A DNA stretch of 64,000 bases from Paracidobacterium acidisoli (GTDB lineage: Bacteria > Acidobacteriota > Terriglobia > Terriglobales > Acidobacteriaceae), in contig NZ_QVQT02000001.1 in assembly GCF_003428625.2 (NCBI RefSeq), forward strand, positions 310,001 to 374,000, given 5' to 3'. Positions 25,595 to 34,200 of the stretch are shown here, piece by piece (the stretch's first letter is position 1; each line of letters opens with the position of its first letter). A model generated the notes under the pieces. That model was not told the origin of the DNA. It did no database searches and worked only from the letters and a program-made list of their open reading frames with translations. The position numbers and the translations under genes were made by a program.

Positions 25595-27672
25595 CAGTCG
25601 CCACCTCTTCCGGCGGCGGCCATCTCATTTTCCTTTGCGGAAGCGTCCTGAGGCCGATTGCGGGCCGATGCAAGCGCAGCCGACATGTTCGGCACCAGGG
25701 CAATCCCGGTACCCACCGCGACAATGACCACTCCGATCCATATCCACATGACCAGTGGATTTAGAAAAGCCTTGATGATTGGCTGGCCTGTATCAGGATT
25801 TTTACCCGCATAAATTACGTACAGATCCCAGGCGGGCGTAGAGTGGTTTGCCACAATCGTGGAAGTCTGCTGGCTCGCCGTGTAGAAGCGCAGCTCCGGC
25901 GAAAGCCGGGTTATCTTTTTTCCACCACGATACACATCCAGGAGCGCGAATTCCGTGTCGTAGTTCGAATTGGAATCCTGAGAATAGTCAAGGCACTCGA
26001 TGCGGTATGGGCCAAGATGGAAACTTTGCTTAAAGCCCAGCTCCTGCTCCTGGGTCTGATTGAAGGCATGACCGGCAAGACCGATAAAGATGACCACCAC
26101 GCCGAAATGCACGATATACCCGCCATACCTCCGGGTATTCCGCCGTGTGAGCTGCACCATTGAGGCAAACAGATTTTGCCCGGTGTGGCGCTGGATGACA
26201 TGAGCGCCCCGCAAAAATTCCGATGCCACGGCCGTAACAACAAATGCCGCCAGCGAAAACGCCACCCAGGAATAAAACGACCCCTGATCGTTTGTCGTGA
26301 AGATTTCCCAGGGATGCACACCGCAGAACATCACAACCACGGCCGTTACCAGCGCGGCGATCGATGGAAGGACCAGGTTTCTGCGAATACTGCGAAAAGA
26401 TGTGCTTCGCCATGCCAGCAGCGGCCCGATGCCGGTCAGAAAGAGCAGGAAAAGTCCGATGGGTACAGCCACGCGATTGTAAAAGGGAGCGCTGACCGTG
26501 ACTTTGTTTCCCTGCACATATTCCGACAGAACCGGAAAGAACGTACCCCACAGCACTGTGAAGCAGGCAACCAGCAGCACCAGATTATTGAAAAGAAAGC
26601 TGGATTCGCGTGAAACCAGCGATTCCAGCTTATTTTCGGTCTTCAGATGGTCGCGGTGCAGGATATAGGTGAAGGTACAGACCGCGAGCACGATAACCAG
26701 AAAAGCCCAGAACCAGCTTCCGATCGAAGACTGCGCAAAAGCATGGACCGAGCTGACCAGACCAGAGCGGGTCAGAAGCGTTCCTAAAATCGACAGCATG
26801 AACGTGGAGAAGATCAGCCATACATTCCACGACTTCATCATGCCCCGCTTTTCCTGCATCATGACCGAATGCAGAAATGCGGTGCCTGTCAGCCAGGGCA
26901 TCAGTGAAGCATTTTCAACCGGATCCCAGCCCCAGTATCCGCCCCAGCCCAGAACCGCATAGGCCCAGTGCGCGCCGAGGAAGATGCCGCAGGTCAGGAA
27001 GAGCCACGTGACCATAGTCCAGCGCCGGGTGATGTGAATCCACTTTTCACCGGGATACCGCATCATCAGAGCACCCAGCGCAAAGGCAAACGGCACGCTG
27101 AACCCTACGTAACCCAGGTACAGCATCGGCGGATGGATGACCATCTCGGGGTACTGCAGCAGTGGGTTCAGTCCAAAGCCGTCCTGCGGAACAGCTCCCG
27201 AGACCAGCGAAAAGGGAGTGGCTGCGAAGTTGAGCAGCAGGAAGAAAAAGACCTGAATACCTGCCAGAATCGCTGAAGCATAGGCCGTCAGCGTTACATC
27301 CACTTTATGGCGCAGCCGCAGGACGAACCCATAAGCCGACAGCAGCCAGGCCCACAGCAGCAGTGAGCCTTCCTGCCCCGACCACAGGGCCGCAAACTTA
27401 TACGGACCAGGCAGCGCGCGATTTGAGTGGTGCAGGATGTAGGAAACTGAAAAATCGTTGGTAAATGCCGCCCACACCAGCGCAAATGCCGCGCAGGACG
27501 CAGCAATAAAGCTGCCGATTCCGGCCCGACGGGCCGTCTCAGCCAGCCGTTCAGGAGAGACGCGTCCCCGCGAACCGGTGGAGAGCTGCCGTAACGCGAT
27601 CGCGCCGGCCAGAAGACTGTAGCCACTCAGTACAAGACCAAGCAGCAGCGCAAAACTGCCGAATGCAGGCAT
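25594..27672 (-). CDS. ccmF: Cytochrome c haem lyase subunit CcmF
   Basis: A 692-residue polytopic protein of the CcmF/NrfE family. The haem-handling WWD domain is clear: WGGYWGWDPVENASLMPW. Conserved histidines border it (VIHPPMLYLGY; TGTAFLHSVMMQ). About fifteen membrane helices and a periplasmic domain near the C-terminus (residues ~560-640) fit the family. It joins haem to apocytochrome with CcmH. No ccmA, B, C, D, E or G gene is seen in this window, so those are elsewhere. It is the first gene of a four-gene leftward operon. Confidence 0.95.
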   Translation of the reverse strand: MPAFGSFALLLGLVLSGYSLLAGAIALRQLSTGSRGRVSPERLAETARRAGIGSFIAASCAAFALVWAAFTNDFSVSYILHHSNRALPGPYKFAALWSGQEGSLLLWAWLLSAYGFVLRLRHKVDVTLTAYASAILAGIQVFFFLLLNFAATPFSLVSGAVPQDGFGLNPLLQYPEMVIHPPMLYLGYVGFSVPFAFALGALMMRYPGEKWIHITRRWTMVTWLFLTCGIFLGAHWAYAVLGWGGYWGWDPVENASLMPWLTGTAFLHSVMMQEKRGMMKSWNVWLIFSTFMLSILGTLLTRSGLVSSVHAFAQSSIGSWFWAFLVIVLAVCTFTYILHRDHLKTENKLESLVSRESSFLFNNLVLLVACFTVLWGTFFPVLSEYVQGNKVTVSAPFYNRVAVPIGLFLLFLTGIGPLLAWRSTSFRSIRRNLVLPSIAALVTAVVVMFCGVHPWEIFTTNDQGSFYSWVAFSLAAFVVTAVASEFLRGAHVIQRHTGQNLFASMVQLTRRNTRRYGGYIVHFGVVVIFIGLAGHAFNQTQEQELGFKQSFHLGPYRIECLDYSQDSNSNYDTEFALLDVYRGGKKITRLSPELRFYTASQQTSTIVANHSTPAWDLYVIYAGKNPDTGQPIIKAFLNPLVMWIWIGVVIVAVGTGIALVPNMSAALASARNRPQDASAKENEMAAAGRGGD

Positions 27673-27831
27673 AGCTGAATAGCATATATTGTCGCACCTG
27701 CACCTGAGGGGGGCAATGCGGCTCCCGCTACTATTTACTCAGGCAGGGAAAGAAATATCGCTTATCAGCAACAATGACTTTGGAAATAAGGCAGGAGCGG
27801 TCTCCTCTGAGCGAGAGAAGGAGCGAACAAC

Positions 27832-28221
27832 TCAGGCCGTACGGCTCATCGGCTCGTTTAAAAGACACTGGACCAGAGAAATGAGTTGTTCGGGAGCCAG
27901 AGGCTTCATACGAAACACAACATCGAGATGATCGTACTGGGTTTCCACGTCGGGTAATCCGCTCAGGACGAGGACGGGGATCTGAGGCAGGCGTTCACGC
28001 AGAATCGTTACGAACTGAGGGCCATCCATCCCAGGCATGAGATGATCCGTAATGACGAGGCCAGGCGAATTCTGCATCTCAGAGAAATCAAGCATCTCAA
28101 GAGCCTGCATCGCGCTGTCGGCGACGATAATTTTGCGTCCCAAACGGCTCAGAATAGCCCGGCGCGTCATAGCCTGCACGGCATTGTCATCCACCAGAAG
28201 AATGTCGGCAAGCAGATTCAT
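27832..28221 (-). CDS. Single-domain CheY-like response regulator
   Basis: A 129-residue receiver domain with no output domain. The acidic pocket is DD at 11-12, the phosphoacceptor is Asp59 (LVITDHLMPGMDG), and the conserved Lys is in FRMKPL. It opens MNLLADILLVDDN. Proteins like this relay phosphate or act by protein contact. It stands alone, 160 bases from ccmF, with no kinase next to it; its partners are unknown. Confidence 0.88.
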   Translation of the reverse strand: MNLLADILLVDDNAVQAMTRRAILSRLGRKIIVADSAMQALEMLDFSEMQNSPGLVITDHLMPGMDGPQFVTILRERLPQIPVLVLSGLPDVETQYDHLDVVFRMKPLAPEQLISLVQCLLNEPMSRTA

Positions 28222-28672
28222 GAATAAAATTGAGTCCGAAAAGTACTGAAATGAGGGATGACACTTAATCGGAAAATGTTGTCCGATATATCCCCATTCT
28301 TTTATCCATTTCGCGAAATAAAATCAACATCGAGGGTTTTTCCGGCCGGTTTCAGACCCGATATTTGATTTATTTTTATCGGAAGCAGCCTGCTAACGCC
28401 TTTATTCGTCTGAAGTTAATGGGATTTTTTACCGGCCCCTTACCGCTTTGCTCCTGGCCGCATGTAGAATTCCCATCATCCTCTTCTTTGCATGCTTAAA
28501 TCGATACTGGAAAGTGCTTTGTTTTGTTTAGTATCCTGACACCCTTTTTCGCAATGCAGCGGCTTTTCCGAACTGTTATGCTGTCGCCCTGCCCTTGCCG
28601 CGATGGCATTGGGCGTCTGACTTCCAAACGCATTCATCCGGCATTTTCAGTTAACGGAGAAACCTTAAGGCC
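28222..28672. other. AT-richer intergenic region
   Basis: A 451-base stretch between divergent genes, visibly richer in A and T than its surroundings from 28222 to about 28560. It includes a perfect 12-base palindrome ATTTCGCGAAAT (28308-28319). No coding frame or RNA gene is supported. It must contain the promoters of the response regulator and of the UbiA-family operon. Confidence 0.45.
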
Positions 28673-29641
28673 ATGAATCAGGCGGTCCTGGTTAACCCTG
28701 GCGCCCTGCCGTTCGTGAAGCGGGTGCGCGCGCATCTGGCTATCATGCGGCTGGATCATTTGGTCAAGCAGATTTTCGTTCTTCCCGGTATCGTGGTCGC
28801 TTTGACGCTGGGCACCATCAGGATTTCCCCCATTCTCCTTTGGCATGCTCTTCTGGGGCTTCTGACGGTAACCCTGATAGCGAGCAGCAATTATGTGCTG
28901 AATGAGATGCTGGACGCTCCATTTGACCGCCTTCATCCGTCCAAGCATTCTCGCCCTGCTGCCTGTGGCGCGATTTACTATCCAGCAGGTTATGCTCAAT
29001 GGCTCCTGCTGGGTGCTCTTGGATTGCTGTTGGCCCACTCCCTCTCCGCCGGCCTGACTCTCAGCATGATCGCGTTTTGGTTTATGGGCTGTGTTTACAA
29101 TATTGCGCCGATACGAACAAAAGACATTCCATGGCTGGATGTACTTTCAGAATCGATCAATAATCCCCTGCGCTTCTGTGCCGGGTGGTATATCGTCGCC
29201 ATCGCCGTCCCTCCCATCTCTTTGCTCATCTCATACTGGATGCTGGGCGCCTATTTCATGGCACTGAAGCGCTTCAGCGAATACCGGCAGATAGGAACCG
29301 AGACGGCGGGCTGGTATCGCAAATCATTCCGCATTTACACAGAAAAATCACTGCTGAATTCGGTCATGTTCTATGCCGCTGCGGCCATGCTGTTCTTCGG
29401 CGCGTTTATCATGCGCTATCGTCTGGAACTGGTTTTTTCATTTCCAATCATCGCATTGCTGATGGCGCTTTACTTCAACATGGCATTCGAGCCTGACAGC
29501 GCCGTGCAGAATCCCGAGAAGCTTTACCGCGAACCTAAACTGTTGGTGCTGCTGAGCGTGTGCATTGTTCTGCTCGTGGTTCTTCTTTTCGTGAAGATGC
29601 CCTGGCTGGCTCAGGTCTTCCCCAAATCGGTACTGCAATAG
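28673..29641 (+). CDS. UbiA-family prenyltransferase
   Basis: A 322-residue membrane enzyme with about eight to nine helices. The first diphosphate-Mg2+ motif is NEMLDAPFD, followed by RLHPSKHSRP; the second region (DVLSESINNPLRF) is modified, lacking a full DxxxD. The sequence is close in style to decaprenyl-phosphate phosphoribosyltransferase-like members, including the spacing DRLHPSKHSRP. It would move an isoprenoid onto, or from, a small polar acceptor. It is followed 16 bases later by a GT-C-like membrane protein, which supports a shared lipid-carrier pathway (inference). Confidence 0.82.
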   Translation: MNQAVLVNPGALPFVKRVRAHLAIMRLDHLVKQIFVLPGIVVALTLGTIRISPILLWHALLGLLTVTLIASSNYVLNEMLDAPFDRLHPSKHSRPAACGAIYYPAGYAQWLLLGALGLLLAHSLSAGLTLSMIAFWFMGCVYNIAPIRTKDIPWLDVLSESINNPLRFCAGWYIVAIAVPPISLLISYWMLGAYFMALKRFSEYRQIGTETAGWYRKSFRIYTEKSLLNSVMFYAAAAMLFFGAFIMRYRLELVFSFPIIALLMALYFNMAFEPDSAVQNPEKLYREPKLLVLLSVCIVLLVVLLFVKMPWLAQVFPKSVLQ

Positions 29642-29657
29642 ATTTGGGCGGAACGGA

Positions 29658-31157
29658 ATGCGATCGTCTGCTGTTGTAAAACCACTGTTGTCTGTCCTGA
29701 GGTTCCCGCTGCTTCAGCTTATTCTGCTGACAGTCGCAGCTCTTTTCATCCATGGGTACCATCTCGGAACCGAAGATGGGGCGATCTATATCCCGGCTGT
29801 CCGGTATTTTGCTGATCCGGCACTTTATCCCTTTGGCCGCGAATTCTTCACCTCTCACAGCCATCTTTCTCTCTTTTCGATCTTCGTGGGAGGCACTTCC
29901 CGCTTCTTATATGTTCCCGTGGATGCAGCCGTCTTTTTATGGCAGGAATTAAGTGTCTTCCTGACACTGTTCGCCTGCCGGAATTTACTGAAGATATGTT
30001 TCAGCAGCGAAGCAGCATACCTGGGCGGCTTATTGCTGATCACCGTCCTTCTGACGCTGCCGGCCACAAATACGGGTCTGCTGCTCATGGACCCTTACCT
30101 CACGGCTCGATCTCTTTCGACACCGCTGACGCTTCTCGTCATCGGAGATGCACTGCGGCGTGAAGGGCTGCGCACAGCGATATGGCTGGTGCTGCTGGCT
30201 CTGATACATCCTCAGATGTGCGCCTATGCCCTGTTCTTCCTGTTTCTGGCCTGGCTCGTTGCATTTCAGAAAGCGGCGAATCTTCGCAATTACGCGCGTG
30301 CTTTGTTTCTGCTGCCTGCAGGATTTGTCTTTCACCCAGCGACCGGACCCTATCGTGAAGTCCTGCTCTCGCGGGATTATTTCTTTCTTGCGAACTGGAC
30401 CTGGCTTGACTGGCTGGGCGTCGCAGGCCCGCTCATGCTTCTCTGGTGGTTCTCACATATCAGACTTAGAGGCACTCTGCCTGCGTTTGCACAGATATGC
30501 CGCGCCACACTCCCGTTTGGGGTGATTTCGATTGTGGCAGCGGCCGTGGTATCTTTTCCGCCGCAGATGCAGTATTTTGCGCGGCTGCAGCCAATGCGGT
30601 CATTCCACCTTATCTATATTCTGTTCTTTCTTTTCATGGGAGCGCTGGCTGCTGAATATGCCTTTCGCAGCCGGCCATGGCTGGTATCGTTGCCGCTGGC
30701 GTTGCTCGCGGTTACGATGTTTTGCGTCCAGCGAGCGGAATTTCCATTCAGCCCTCACATTGAATGGCCGGGAGTGCGTACGGCTAACCCCTGGCAGGAG
30801 ACATTTCGCTGGATTGAAGAGAATACTCCGAAAGATGCTGTTTTCGCGATCGATCCGGAATACATGAAAGCTCCGCAGGAGGACGATCATGGATTTCGCG
30901 CCCTTACCGCACGCAGTGTGCTTGCCGGAGAATATAAGGATTCGGGTGTAGCAGCGATGTTTCCTAAAGTCGCAGAAGAGTGGAAGCGCGAGGTCCAGGC
31001 GCAAACCGGGATCAATCACTTTTCCCTGGCTGATTTTCAACGGCTGGAGAAAAACTGGCCCGTTACCTGGGTGGTCCTGGAAACTGCGCATCCACCGGAA
31101 TGGCTTGACTGCCCTTATCGCAACCAGATGCTCTCAGTCTGCAAACTGCCTCAATAA
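29658..31157 (+). CDS. Polytopic membrane protein, possible GT-C glycosyltransferase
   Basis: A 499-residue protein with around ten to eleven hydrophobic helices and a soluble C-terminal domain (from about residue 375). The first loop has HGYHLGTEDGAIYIPAVRYF, with acidic residues after the first helix, as GT-C lipid-linked-sugar transferases have. The soluble part (WIEENTPKDAVFAIDPEYM) resembles the periplasmic domain of such enzymes. I do not recognise a specific family beyond this. It is in tandem with a UbiA-type prenyltransferase, which may provide or modify the lipid carrier. Confidence 0.65.
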   Translation: MRSSAVVKPLLSVLRFPLLQLILLTVAALFIHGYHLGTEDGAIYIPAVRYFADPALYPFGREFFTSHSHLSLFSIFVGGTSRFLYVPVDAAVFLWQELSVFLTLFACRNLLKICFSSEAAYLGGLLLITVLLTLPATNTGLLLMDPYLTARSLSTPLTLLVIGDALRREGLRTAIWLVLLALIHPQMCAYALFFLFLAWLVAFQKAANLRNYARALFLLPAGFVFHPATGPYREVLLSRDYFFLANWTWLDWLGVAGPLMLLWWFSHIRLRGTLPAFAQICRATLPFGVISIVAAAVVSFPPQMQYFARLQPMRSFHLIYILFFLFMGALAAEYAFRSRPWLVSLPLALLAVTMFCVQRAEFPFSPHIEWPGVRTANPWQETFRWIEENTPKDAVFAIDPEYMKAPQEDDHGFRALTARSVLAGEYKDSGVAAMFPKVAEEWKREVQAQTGINHFSLADFQRLEKNWPVTWVVLETAHPPEWLDCPYRNQMLSVCKLPQ

Positions 31158-31207
31158 GGACAACCCATCAGAAAGCATTTGCTCCACGGCAATTATCTGG
31201 TTCGACC

Positions 31208-33106
31208 ATGCGATTTATGCCCAGCAGACAAGATCTTCCAGACCGTTCGGCAGAAAATGAAGCAATCGTGGAGCCGGTAATACCGGGCGATTACAGCCCC
31301 GCCGACATCTATTCGCGCAAGCTGGAAGTACTGCGAGCAAAGCAGAATGCAGGCCAGCGACGTGAGAAGCAGTTCGGATTTGCAAAACTGGCGACAGGCT
31401 GCGTTTTCATTTTGATGGCAGCTTTATTCATGCGTCGGCCAGCCGCGCTGACACTGCTCCTGATCCCTGTAGCTATCTTTGTAGTGCTGGCTGTTTTTCA
31501 TGAAAGGCTGCTGCGCTCTTTGCGATCGCGAGCGCGCACCATTGCGTATTATGAGCACGGGCTGGCTCGGGTGAGCGGTACATGGCAGGGAACCGGAGAA
31601 TCCGGAGAGAATTTTCTCGATCCAATGCATCCCTATGCCCGCGACCTGGACCTGTTTGGAAAAGCCTCTCTTTTTGAATTGCTTTGTACCGCACGTACCA
31701 GAGCCGGTGAATCCACTTTGGCCAAATGGCTGCTGGACGCAGCGCCTGTTGGGGAGATCCGCGCGCGGCAGAAAGCTATATCAGAGCTGAAAGACAAGCC
31801 CGATTTTCGGGAAAGATTGTTTTCGCTCGGTGAGACGGTACGCCTCGGCGTCCAGCCAGAGAAGCTTTCCGCCTGGGGAGAACATCCGCCGATACTGCGT
31901 ACGCGGACAATCCGCATTTTAACCACCGCATTTTCGGTTCTCTGGGTGGCCAGCCTGGTAAGCTGGGGCGTTTGGGGCTGGACAGCATTTCCGGTACTCA
32001 TGTCGATTCTTAACCTTGGCTATTCTCATCATCTGCATAGCCGATTAGACGAATCAGCCGACGAGATCGAGAAGGCTGCAGCGGACCTGAAGCTGCTGGC
32101 CGATGTACTTCAGCTACTGGAGCGGGAGGCATTTACCTCCCCGAAGCTGACGGAGTTGCAGGAGGCCCTGAAGCGTGACAACACCGTACCTTCCGAAGCG
32201 GTACGAAAACTCAGCCGGCTTGTGGAATGGCTGGAATCCCGGCACAATCCCTATGCCAGGTTTCTGGATATCTTTACATTCTGGATAGCACAGGTCGTCT
32301 TCCTGGCTGAAGACTGGCAAAAGAGATTTGGCCCGGCAATTCGAGGATGGCTGGAATCGGCTGGAGAAGCTGAGGCGCTCACGGCGCTTGCAGGATTTGC
32401 ATGGGAACATCCGGATTATGTGTTCCCGCAGCTGATCGAGACCGCAGGAAGCGCGGCCTTCGACGCCGAGGGACTGGCGCATCCATTACTGCCCGCATCA
32501 GGCGCGGTGCCAAATGATCTGAAGCTCGGCTCTGGCGATACGGCGAGGCAGCCAGGCACAATACCGCAGCTGGTTATCCTGAGCGGGCCGAATATGGCCG
32601 GCAAAAGCACCTTTATCCGCAGTATTGGAATCAATGCAGTGCTGGCACAGTGCGGTGCTCCGGTAAGAGCACGGCGGCTTGTTCTGTCGCCACTCGCTGT
32701 GGCCGCTTCGATCTGCGTTCTCGATTCTCTGAATGGTGGTACCTCACGGTTTTATACGGAGATCCGCAGAGTAAAGCTGATTGCGGACCTGGCGGAACAA
32801 CAGGTTCCAGTGCTGTTTCTGCTGGATGAACTCCTGTCCGGGACGAATTCACATGACCGCCTGGCTGGAACAAAGCTGGTCGTGGATCACCTGATCAGGC
32901 AGGGAGCCATCGGCATCGTGAGCACTCACGATCTGGCTCTCACCCAGATTCCCGAAGCACCCGGAATGCATGCCGTTAACTGCCACTTTGAAGACCGGCT
33001 TGAGAACGGCGAATTGCACTTCGATTACCGTCTGAAGCCGGGAATTGTACGGACAAGCAATGCCCTGCAGCTGATGCGATCCATTGGGCTGGGCATTGAA
33101 AGCTAA
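31208..33106 (+). CDS. Membrane-anchored MutS homologue
   Basis: A 632-residue MutS-related protein without the mismatch-recognition domain. Two hydrophobic pairs occur (CVFILMAALFMRRPAALTLLLIPVAIFVVL at ~62-95, and LTTAFSVLWVASLVSW at ~238-255). The lever/core region follows, then a complete ABC-type ATPase: Walker A GPNMAGKST (460-468), the signature-like LNGGTSRFYTEI, Walker B PVLFLLDELLSGTNS, and the H-loop VSTHDL. Membrane MutS homologues are known as a sporadic family but have no agreed function; without the N-terminal domains it should not act in classical mismatch repair. It follows the GT-C-like gene by 50 bases. Confidence 0.86.
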   Translation: MRFMPSRQDLPDRSAENEAIVEPVIPGDYSPADIYSRKLEVLRAKQNAGQRREKQFGFAKLATGCVFILMAALFMRRPAALTLLLIPVAIFVVLAVFHERLLRSLRSRARTIAYYEHGLARVSGTWQGTGESGENFLDPMHPYARDLDLFGKASLFELLCTARTRAGESTLAKWLLDAAPVGEIRARQKAISELKDKPDFRERLFSLGETVRLGVQPEKLSAWGEHPPILRTRTIRILTTAFSVLWVASLVSWGVWGWTAFPVLMSILNLGYSHHLHSRLDESADEIEKAAADLKLLADVLQLLEREAFTSPKLTELQEALKRDNTVPSEAVRKLSRLVEWLESRHNPYARFLDIFTFWIAQVVFLAEDWQKRFGPAIRGWLESAGEAEALTALAGFAWEHPDYVFPQLIETAGSAAFDAEGLAHPLLPASGAVPNDLKLGSGDTARQPGTIPQLVILSGPNMAGKSTFIRSIGINAVLAQCGAPVRARRLVLSPLAVAASICVLDSLNGGTSRFYTEIRRVKLIADLAEQQVPVLFLLDELLSGTNSHDRLAGTKLVVDHLIRQGAIGIVSTHDLALTQIPEAPGMHAVNCHFEDRLENGELHFDYRLKPGIVRTSNALQLMRSIGLGIES

Positions 33107-33262
33107 ATAACTGGGCTGCAATGATCTGCAGCATATCCCCGGCTCAAAAACACAGGTTTCCTGTTTCCTTTGAATTTCCTTCGGTGCTTTGCCCTGCAAG
33201 CCTTGAGCCATATACCATACAAAAAATGACGCTTCATTACGGCGATCACATCCAATTGACTG

Positions 33263-33904
33263 ATGCTGGCCACTATGCCTGAGACAGAGCCGCTGCAGAG
33301 CACCGGGGAGATCCATCCGGACATCCTGCTGGTTAACCAGGCGCGCGCGGGTGATGTGGCAGCGTTCGAAAAGCTGGTGCGGCAGTATGACCGCCAGGTT
33401 TTCCGTATAGCGCAGCACATCACGCAGAATCGCGAAGATGCCGAAGACGTGGTCCAGGATGCGTTTCTCAAAGCATACGAGAAGCTGGATCAGTTTCAGG
33501 GAAATTCGAAGTTTTACACGTGGCTGGTACGCATCGCTGTCAATGAGTCGCTGATGCGGCTGCGGCGGCGGCGCACCGGGAAGATGGTCTCAATTGATGA
33601 AGATGTAGAGACCGACGAAGGTTCGATGCCACGCGATCTGGCTGACTGGAGCCCGAATCCTGAAGCCCAGTATGGCCAATCGGAGATGGCAGAGATTTTG
33701 CGCAAGACAATCCAGGGATTGCCACCTGGGTTTCGTGTCGTATTTGTGCTGCGCGATGTGGATGGCCTTTCGACCGAAGAGACTGCAGAAACTCTGGGCC
33801 TGAGCGTGCCGGCAGTGAAGTCACGCCTGCTGCGAGCTCGTCTGCAGTTGCGGGAACGGCTTAGCCGGTACTTCCGCAAAAAAAATGGGGATGGTGTGAA
33901 GTGA
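33263..33904 (+). CDS. ECF RNA polymerase sigma factor, RpoE-like
   Basis: A 213-residue group IV sigma factor. Region 2 has RQYDRQVFRIAQHITQNREDAEDVVQDAFLKAY with the promoter-melting helix FYTWLVRIAVNESLMRLRR. Region 4 has LPPGFRVVFVLRDVDGLSTEETAETLGLSVPAVKSRLLRARLQL. Its stop overlaps the following GTG start (GTGA, 33901-33904), so the anti-sigma factor is coupled to it. A later Met5 start is possible. It presumably directs an envelope or oxidative stress regulon. Confidence 0.92.
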   Translation: MLATMPETEPLQSTGEIHPDILLVNQARAGDVAAFEKLVRQYDRQVFRIAQHITQNREDAEDVVQDAFLKAYEKLDQFQGNSKFYTWLVRIAVNESLMRLRRRRTGKMVSIDEDVETDEGSMPRDLADWSPNPEAQYGQSEMAEILRKTIQGLPPGFRVVFVLRDVDGLSTEETAETLGLSVPAVKSRLLRARLQLRERLSRYFRKKNGDGVK

Positions 33905-34134
33905 CCTGCACAGAATTTATCGCTCAGCTCGACGATCTGCTCGACAATAACGTGGCGGCTCCTTTGCGCGCCGATCTGGAAGAGCATCTTCGGGGATGTG
34001 AGCACTGTGTGATTACGCTGAACACGACCCGGAAAACGATTGAGATTTATCGCAGCCATGAGATCTATGAGCTGCCCGGTGAGCTGCGCGATCGCCTGCA
34101 AAAGGCCATCCTGGCCAAATGCCGAAAGTGCTGA
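33901..34134 (+). CDS. Short zinc-binding anti-sigma factor
   Basis: A 77-residue protein beginning with GTG. It holds the anti-sigma ZAS core: Cys3, then HLRGCEHC (His29, Cys33, Cys36), the H-x3-C-x2-C motif. There is no membrane helix, so this is a soluble anti-sigma factor. It ends CRKC, a second cysteine pair. The length is close to the minimum for the family. Loss of zinc on thiol oxidation would release the sigma factor, as in RsrA-type systems (family knowledge, not shown here). It is convergent with the kinase gene. Confidence 0.85.
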   Translation: MTCTEFIAQLDDLLDNNVAAPLRADLEEHLRGCEHCVITLNTTRKTIEIYRSHEIYELPGELRDRLQKAILAKCRKC

Positions 34135-34171
34135 TCCGGCTGATACTGATTCGGCTCTGGAACTCCAAACG

Positions 34172-34200
34172 GATGACTGCTCGTGATGTCATCAGTTTTT
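34172..34200 (+). terminator. Terminator after the sigma/anti-sigma operon
   Basis: GATGAC (34172-34177) and GTCATC (34188-34193) form a stem around a 10-base loop, followed by AGTTTTT. It overlaps the stop codon of the convergent kinase gene. Confidence 0.55.

Noticed and set aside
28441-28672. A tRNA or small RNA gene in the gap before the UbiA gene
   Set aside because: No cloverleaf, T-loop motif or terminator could be found on either strand.
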